From CAZWVM01 sp964637705 (GTDB taxonomy: Bacteria > UBA8481): a stretch of DNA of 9,437 nucleotides. The notes under the pieces are model-generated. The model worked only from the letters and a program-made list of their open reading frames with translations, made no database searches and was not told the DNA's origin. Position numbers and translations under genes: made by a program. Positions 6,139 through 9,437 of the stretch are shown in pieces (position 1 is the first letter of the stretch; each line of letters begins with the position of its first letter). The stretch covers positions 1 through 9,437 of the forward strand of contig CAZWVM010000136.1 of NCBI GenBank assembly GCA_964637705.1, written 5' to 3'.

Positions 6139-6202
6139 CGTTCATTCCATGGGCGAACGTCGGGCGCTCCGAACATATAACAACTCACTGGGGGGTATCA
6201 CC

Positions 6203-6844
6203 ATGATCCGTCGTCTTTCGACCGCGGCCGTTCTCGGCCTGGCGGTCCTGTCTCTGTCCGTCCCGGCCCTCGCCGCGGACGTCACCCGCAGCGTCCCGGC
6301 GTCGCTCTCCTTCGCCGCCGTCACCACGCTCGACCTGCAGGTGCGCCTGCGCTCCGACAACACCCTGGCCGACACGCTCACCTTCCCCTACACGGGGACG
6401 GAGGCCTACGTCCTCTCCGACCAGTACATCCGCGTGGCGTACGCCTCGACCTATTCCAACTGGAAGATCGTGACCTACACGTCCAACCTCGCGACCACCG
6501 ATCCCCTGCACAACAACTGGGGCGCGATGGTCGGCACCGACACCAACAACCGCGTCGCTCTCATGTGGAAGGCCTTTGCCGACACCGTCAGCGGCGCGCC
6601 CGCCTGGGACGGCACGGCCGCCGACACCTGGATGTACTTCAAGGACACCGGCGACTCCGATTACGTGGGCGCGGCCGACGGCGGCTACACCACGACCTTC
6701 TACGGCAGCGGATCCGCCTGGGCCAGCGTCTATCACGGCGCGCCCGATGTCTCTCCGTCCGCCGTCTACGTGGGTGCTCTGACCGGCGGGCTCGTGCCCG
6801 ACGTCTATGCGACGCGCCTCAACTTCGATCTCCTGCACCTCTGA
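6203..6844 (+). CDS. Small secreted beta-rich protein, candidate pilin-like or surface subunit
   Basis: I do not recognise the family by name. The 213-residue product has a clear signal peptide (basic MIRR, hydrophobic core, PALA cleavage site at about 24/25). The mature part has no cysteine, is rich in Thr, Ser, Tyr and Asp, and alternates polar and hydrophobic residues as beta-sandwich proteins do. It ends in a strand, YATRLNFDLLHL (202-213). It matches residues 26-194 of the 780-residue protein in order: ADTLTF/ADTLVF, NWKIVTYTSN/LWQLVIHSTN, VALMWKAF/LDLYWQVF, DTWMYFKD/HRWSLMRD, and the terminal YATRLNFDLL/YGTTLQFDMI. ATG 6203 was chosen because a G-run (6190-6195) sits 7 nt upstream and it begins the signal peptide; an in-frame ATG at 6149 adds only an unlikely extension. 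It has its own regulated promoter, and a PapD-like chaperone follows. A fibre or surface-layer subunit is the favoured but unproven reading. Confidence 0.85.
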   Translation: MIRRLSTAAVLGLAVLSLSVPALAADVTRSVPASLSFAAVTTLDLQVRLRSDNTLADTLTFPYTGTEAYVLSDQYIRVAYASTYSNWKIVTYTSNLATTDPLHNNWGAMVGTDTNNRVALMWKAFADTVSGAPAWDGTAADTWMYFKDTGDSDYVGAADGGYTTTFYGSGSAWASVYHGAPDVSPSAVYVGALTGGLVPDVYATRLNFDLLHL

Positions 6845-6859
6845 TCGCGCGCTGACGGC

Positions 6860-6906
6860 CCGGGAGACCCGGCGTCCCTCCATGGGGGGCGCCCGGGTTC
6901 TCCCGG
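6860..6906 (+). promoter_or_regulatory. 19-bp hairpin enclosing the chaperone start codon
   Basis: The RNA can fold into 8 bp (CCGGGAGA 6860-6867 with TCTCCCGG 6899-6906), then 5 bp (6868-6872 with 6893-6897), 2 bp (6873-6874 with 6890-6891) and 4 bp (6875-6878 with 6886-6889, one G-U). There are single-base bulges at 6898 and 6892. The AUG at 6882-6884 lies in the 7-base apical loop. No T tract follows, so it looks like a translational or processing control element more than a terminator. It begins 15 nt after the stop of the subunit gene. Confidence 0.6.
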
Positions 6907-7646
6907 TCCTCGCCGCGATCCTTCTCGCCGTCCTGCCCGCCTCGGCCTCCCTCTCCGTCTCGCCCGTGACCTTCGAGGTCACGCGCGCGGCCGGCGGTTC
7001 GGAGACCGGCGTATGGACGATCCGGAACAACGCCGCCGAGACCGTCGTCGTCTCGGCCTCGGCCCTCTCGTACCGGGACTACATCACGGGCCGGCGCACG
7101 GCCCCGCCGCCCGCGTGGCTCGATCTCTCGCCGCCCGAGACAGTCCTGCCGCCCGGAGCCTCCGCCACGATCCTCACGCGCGTGACGGTTCCCGATTCCG
7201 CCTCGGGCGAGCTGATGGCCATGGTCTTCTTCAGCGAGAGCCCCCTCTCCGGCGCCGCCATGCTCCAGGGCCGAATCGGGGTCGCCGTCTACGCCATGGC
7301 CGCGGGCACCCTCGACCCCCGCCTCTCCCTCGTTTCCCTGAGGACGATGCAGGACGGGGACCGGCGCCAGCGCTTTCTGCTCGAACTCGCCAATCCGGGC
7401 AACGTCCACGTCCGGCCCCGGGGCTCCTTCGTCATCCTCGACGCCGACTCCCGTCCCGTCGACACGGCGCGCCTGGAGATCGGGATGCCGGTCCTGCCCG
7501 GCGGGCGCGAGCGCTTCAGCTCGGCGCCCACGCCGACCCGCCTTTCCGCGGGCCGGTACACGGCGCGCTGGATCCTGGAGACCGGGTCGGTGGACGGTCG
7601 CGACGGCCCCGCGCTCTCGGGAGAGATGCCGTTCAGCGTGGAGTGA
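6882..7646 (+). CDS. PapD-like two-domain periplasmic chaperone
   Basis: The 254-residue product has a signal peptide (1 to about 22, ASASA) and two Ig-like halves. The first half (23 to about 140) has LSVSPVTFEVTRAAGG, VWTIRNNAAETVVVSAS, WLDLSPPETVLPPGASATI and GELMAMVFFSESP. This is the strand order and loop pattern of PapD-type fimbrial chaperones and of related DUF916-like domains. The second half (about 145-254) has LELANPGNVHVRPRGSFVILD (split by a loop) and a VLPGGRERF turn, as in archaic-type chaperones. Such proteins donate a beta strand to subunits in the periplasm. Placement 37 nt after the candidate subunit gene supports that role; no usher is visible. ATG 6882 is the only start that gives the signal peptide, but it has no good Shine-Dalgarno and lies in a hairpin loop, so coupling to the upstream gene is likely. 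The assignment is by pattern. Confidence 0.8.
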   Translation: MGGARVLPVLAAILLAVLPASASLSVSPVTFEVTRAAGGSETGVWTIRNNAAETVVVSASALSYRDYITGRRTAPPPAWLDLSPPETVLPPGASATILTRVTVPDSASGELMAMVFFSESPLSGAAMLQGRIGVAVYAMAAGTLDPRLSLVSLRTMQDGDRRQRFLLELANPGNVHVRPRGSFVILDADSRPVDTARLEIGMPVLPGGRERFSSAPTPTRLSAGRYTARWILETGSVDGRDGPALSGEMPFSVE

Positions 7647-7652
7647 GCCGGG

Positions 7653-8489
7653 CTACCGCCGCGCGCTCCACTCCTCGTTCCACGCTTCGCCGAAGAGGAT
7701 CGCCAGGTTCATGACCTGGAGCCAGATCATCAGGATCACGATGCCGCCGAGGCTTCCATACGTGAGGTTGAAATCGGGCACGGCGCGCAGGTAGAGCGAG
7801 AAGAGCCAGGAAGCCAGGTAGCAGCCGGCGGAGGCGACGAGCGCTCCCGGCACCCTCGTCACGGCCCTCCGGCCGCTGAAGCCGAGGACATGGTAGATGA
7901 TCGTCAGCCCGGTGACGACGAGGAGCGCGCCCAGGGGCATGCGCACCACGTACCAGATCCAGAGCCAATACTCCTCCAGCGCGAAGAACCGCGAGACGAT
8001 GCCGAGGAGGGCGGGCGCCGCCACCCAGATGAGCAGCGCCATCACGATCACGGCCGCCGCGAGGATGCTGAAGAAGAAGCGGAGCGCGAAGACCGTGAAG
8101 AAGGGGCCGCGAATCCGCTCGCGTCCCAGGATCCGGAACGCCCGGATGTACGTTCCCGTCACGGCCGACCCGGTCACGAAGAGTCCGGCCCCTCCGATGA
8201 CGAGCGCCGCCACGCCTCCCGACGCGCGGATTCCCTCCATCCAGGCGACGAGGACATCCAGGACGCGTGCCGGCGTGAAGGGCGAGAGGAGCTGGAATCC
8301 CTCGTCCAGAAGGTTCTGTACCGGCAGGAGGCCGACGAGGGCCAGGAGGAAGATGAGGAGCGGGAAGACGGCCAGGAACTCGTAGAAGGCCAGCTCGGCC
8401 GCGAGGGCCATGAGGTTGCCGCGCCAGGCCCTGAGCCAGGAGTTTCGCAAGACGAGAGAAAAGCGGGGACGTGTCGCGGAGATATTCAT
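7653..8489 (-). CDS. YihY/virulence factor BrkB family membrane protein
   Basis: The 278-residue product is close to the usual length for the YihY/BrkB family (often described as UPF0761), inner-membrane proteins whose molecular activity is not firmly established. Family hallmarks are AAELAFYEFLAVFPLLIFLL (30-49) and the C-terminal YGSLGGIVILMIWL (244-257) followed by NLAILFGEAWN (261-271). Six membrane segments can be drawn at about 34-54, 93-110, 131-160, 179-202, 212-234 and 248-267, with a basic N-terminus facing the cytoplasm. The ATG is preceded only by a weak AGGG. The gene lies 111 nt downstream of glnA, with a terminator hairpin between them. It faces the chaperone gene tail to tail, with only 6 nt between the two stop codons. 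Nothing links it to the chaperone module. Confidence 0.93.
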   Translation of the reverse strand: MNISATRPRFSLVLRNSWLRAWRGNLMALAAELAFYEFLAVFPLLIFLLALVGLLPVQNLLDEGFQLLSPFTPARVLDVLVAWMEGIRASGGVAALVIGGAGLFVTGSAVTGTYIRAFRILGRERIRGPFFTVFALRFFFSILAAAVIVMALLIWVAAPALLGIVSRFFALEEYWLWIWYVVRMPLGALLVVTGLTIIYHVLGFSGRRAVTRVPGALVASAGCYLASWLFSLYLRAVPDFNLTYGSLGGIVILMIWLQVMNLAILFGEAWNEEWSARR

Positions 8490-8498
8490 GACGATCGA

Positions 8499-8527
8499 AC
8501 CCTAGCGGCTGATCCATCCCGATTCAA
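8499..8527 (-). promoter_or_regulatory. Weak candidate promoter of the YihY/BrkB gene
   Basis: On the minus strand TTGAAT (8522-8527; 4/6) is followed after 17 nt by TAGGGT (8499-8504; 3/6). The start of transcription would fall only a few bases before ATG 8489, making a nearly leaderless mRNA, in keeping with the poor Shine-Dalgarno. A promoter is expected here because a hairpin separates this gene from glnA. Confidence 0.3.
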
Positions 8528-8558
8528 GCGGGCGTTGGGCTCGACACCGTAACGACGA

Positions 8559-8584
8559 AGGGCCGGCGGTCGCCCGCCGGCCCT
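8559..8584 (-). terminator. GC-rich hairpin terminator after glnA
   Basis: A perfect 11-bp stem (AGGGCCGGCGG / CCGCCGGCCCT) with a 4-base loop lies 16 nt after the glnA stop. On the transcribed minus strand the loop is GCGA and the downstream bases TCGTCGTTAC are only modestly U-rich. The architecture is the same as the hairpin at 1534-1559 (11 bp, GCGA), which supports both as terminators. Confidence 0.75.
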
Positions 8585-8600
8585 CGCGGTCCCGGGAATC

Positions 8601-9437
8601 TCAGATGTCGAAATACAACGCGAACTCGTAAGGATGCGGACGCAGCCGCAACGCATCGACTTCCGCCTCCCTCTTGTAGTCGATCCACGCCCGGATGACG
8701 TCCTCGGTGAAGACATCGCCCTTGGTCAGGTAGTCGTGGTCGGCTTCGAGCGCGTCCAACGCCTCGTCCAGCGACCCCGGCGCCGACGGGACGTTCTTCT
8801 TCTCCTCCGGCGAGAGATCGTAGATGTTCTTGTCCAGGGGTTCGCCCGGATGGATCCTCTTCTCGATGCCGTCCATGCCCGCCATCAGCATCGCCGCGAA
8901 GGCGAGGTAGCCGTTGCAGGAGGGATCCGGGCAGCGGAACTCGATCCGCTTCGCCTTCGGATTCGCCGAATACATCGGGATCCGGATGCAGGCCGAACGG
9001 TTCGCCTGGCTGTAGGCCAGGTTCACCGGCGCCTCGTAGCCCGGCACGAGCCTCTTGTAGGAGTTCGTGGTCGGGTTCGTGATGGCGATCAGCGAGTGGG
9101 CGTGCTTGAGGATCCCGCCCACGAAGTGCAGGGCCATCTCCGAGAGCCCGGCGTAGCCGTTGCCCGCGAAGAGGTTCTTCCCGGCCTTCCAGATCGAGAT
9201 GTGCGTGTGCATGCCGCTGCCGTTGTCCTTGAAGAGGGGCTTGGGCATGAAGGTCACGGTCTTTCCGTTCTTGTTCGCGACGTTCTTGATGATGTACTTG
9301 AAGAGCATCAACTGGTCGGCGATCTTGGTCAGGGAATTGAAGCGGATGTCGATCTCCGCCTGCCCCGCCGTCGCGACCTCGTGGTGCTGACGCTCGACCT
9401 GGATCCCGCACTCCTGCATCGCCTTCACCATGAGATC
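8601..9437 (-). CDS. glnA: Glutamine synthetase type I (GSI-beta), C-terminal part
   Basis: The frame is open to the window edge, giving 278 visible residues, so roughly the first 190 of a usual 470 are missing. The enzyme makes glutamine from glutamate, ammonia and ATP as a cytoplasmic dodecamer. Visible signatures (counted from the first visible codon) are HHEVATAGQ (18-26), GSGMHTHIS (73-81), NPTTNSYKRLVPGYEAPVN, NRSACIRIP (146-154) and EFRCPDPSCN (166-175). KNIYDLSPEE with Tyr206 (codon 8820-8822) aligns with the adenylylation loop KNLYDLPPEE of enterobacterial GlnA. It also lies 72 residues from the C-terminus, as in that protein. This marks a GSI-beta enzyme likely controlled by an adenylyltransferase (GlnE). 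No promoter can be seen because the 5' end is outside the window. Confidence 0.97.
   Translation of the reverse strand, partial: DLMVKAMQECGIQVERQHHEVATAGQAEIDIRFNSLTKIADQLMLFKYIIKNVANKNGKTVTFMPKPLFKDNGSGMHTHISIWKAGKNLFAGNGYAGLSEMALHFVGGILKHAHSLIAITNPTTNSYKRLVPGYEAPVNLAYSQANRSACIRIPMYSANPKAKRIEFRCPDPSCNGYLAFAAMLMAGMDGIEKRIHPGEPLDKNIYDLSPEEKKNVPSAPGSLDEALDALEADHDYLTKGDVFTEDVIRAWIDYKREAEVDALRLRPHPYEFALYFDI

Noticed and set aside
3600..6188. 862-codon open frame on the minus strand, antisense to the large secreted protein
   Set aside because: High-GC shadow frame: very rich in Arg, Glu, Gly and Val with no recognisable domain. The + strand frame has a signal peptide, Ig-type domains and a sorting-like tail.
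6149..6202. Upstream in-frame ATG that would extend the small secreted protein by 18 residues
   Set aside because: It would bury the signal peptide behind an Arg/Asn-rich stretch, and the G-run ribosome site is placed correctly only for ATG 6203.
6807..6881. Upstream in-frame start for the chaperone, overlapping the subunit gene
   Set aside because: It puts 25 polar residues before the signal peptide; ATG 6882 begins a normal signal sequence.
7647..7652. Missing terminator between the convergent chaperone and YihY/BrkB genes
   Set aside because: Only 6 nt separate the stops, so any terminator would have to overlap coding sequence; I saw no hairpin with a T tract there and make no claim.
7633..8517. 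Minus-strand frames overlapping the YihY/BrkB gene and glnA (also 8524-9411)
   Set aside because: They lack hydrophobic segments or enzyme motifs, while the overlapping frames carry complete family signatures.

Overview
This high-GC window (9437 bp) holds nine protein-coding genes, two of them cut by the window edges. No rRNA, tRNA, CRISPR array or insertion sequence was recognised. The organism looks like a Gram-negative-type bacterium, possibly of the FCB group or a neighbouring high-GC candidate phylum such as Eisenbacteria. The reasons are a secreted protein ending in a FlgD-Ig / type A sorting-like tail, an AmpC-independent mix of signal-peptide and lipoprotein exports, and an adenylylatable GSI-beta glutamine synthetase. 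The phylum assignment is inference only.

Left part (1-3404): an unrecognised 3' gene fragment is followed 11 nt later by an M29 metallo-aminopeptidase, both on the + strand. The aminopeptidase meets a minus-strand block head-on at a strong GC hairpin (1534-1559). The minus-strand block encodes a probable small lipoprotein and a TMEM43/LUMA-family membrane protein. Each of these two has its own candidate promoter, and the two promoters share the form TGGACA-N17-TAG.

Centre (3405-7646, + strand): a divergent regulatory region rich in inverted repeats leads into an envelope/surface module of three genes. The first is a 780-residue secreted multidomain beta-sandwich protein with a FlgD/T9SS-like C-terminus. 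The second is a 213-residue secreted beta-rich protein whose whole mature part appears to be a stand-alone copy of the large protein's N-terminal domain. The third is a two-domain PapD-like periplasmic chaperone. The second gene has an excellent sigma70-type promoter flanked by two LacI-family/CRE-type operators whose centres are exactly 63 bp apart, about six helical turns. The chaperone start codon lies in the apical loop of a 19-bp hairpin. Together these suggest a subunit-chaperone-surface protein cassette under tight, perhaps sugar-responsive, control. No usher gene is visible here.

Right part (7653-9437, minus strand): a YihY/BrkB-family membrane protein and the 3' two-thirds or so of glnA, separated by a second GC hairpin of the same architecture as the first (11-bp stem, GCGA loop in the transcribed sense).
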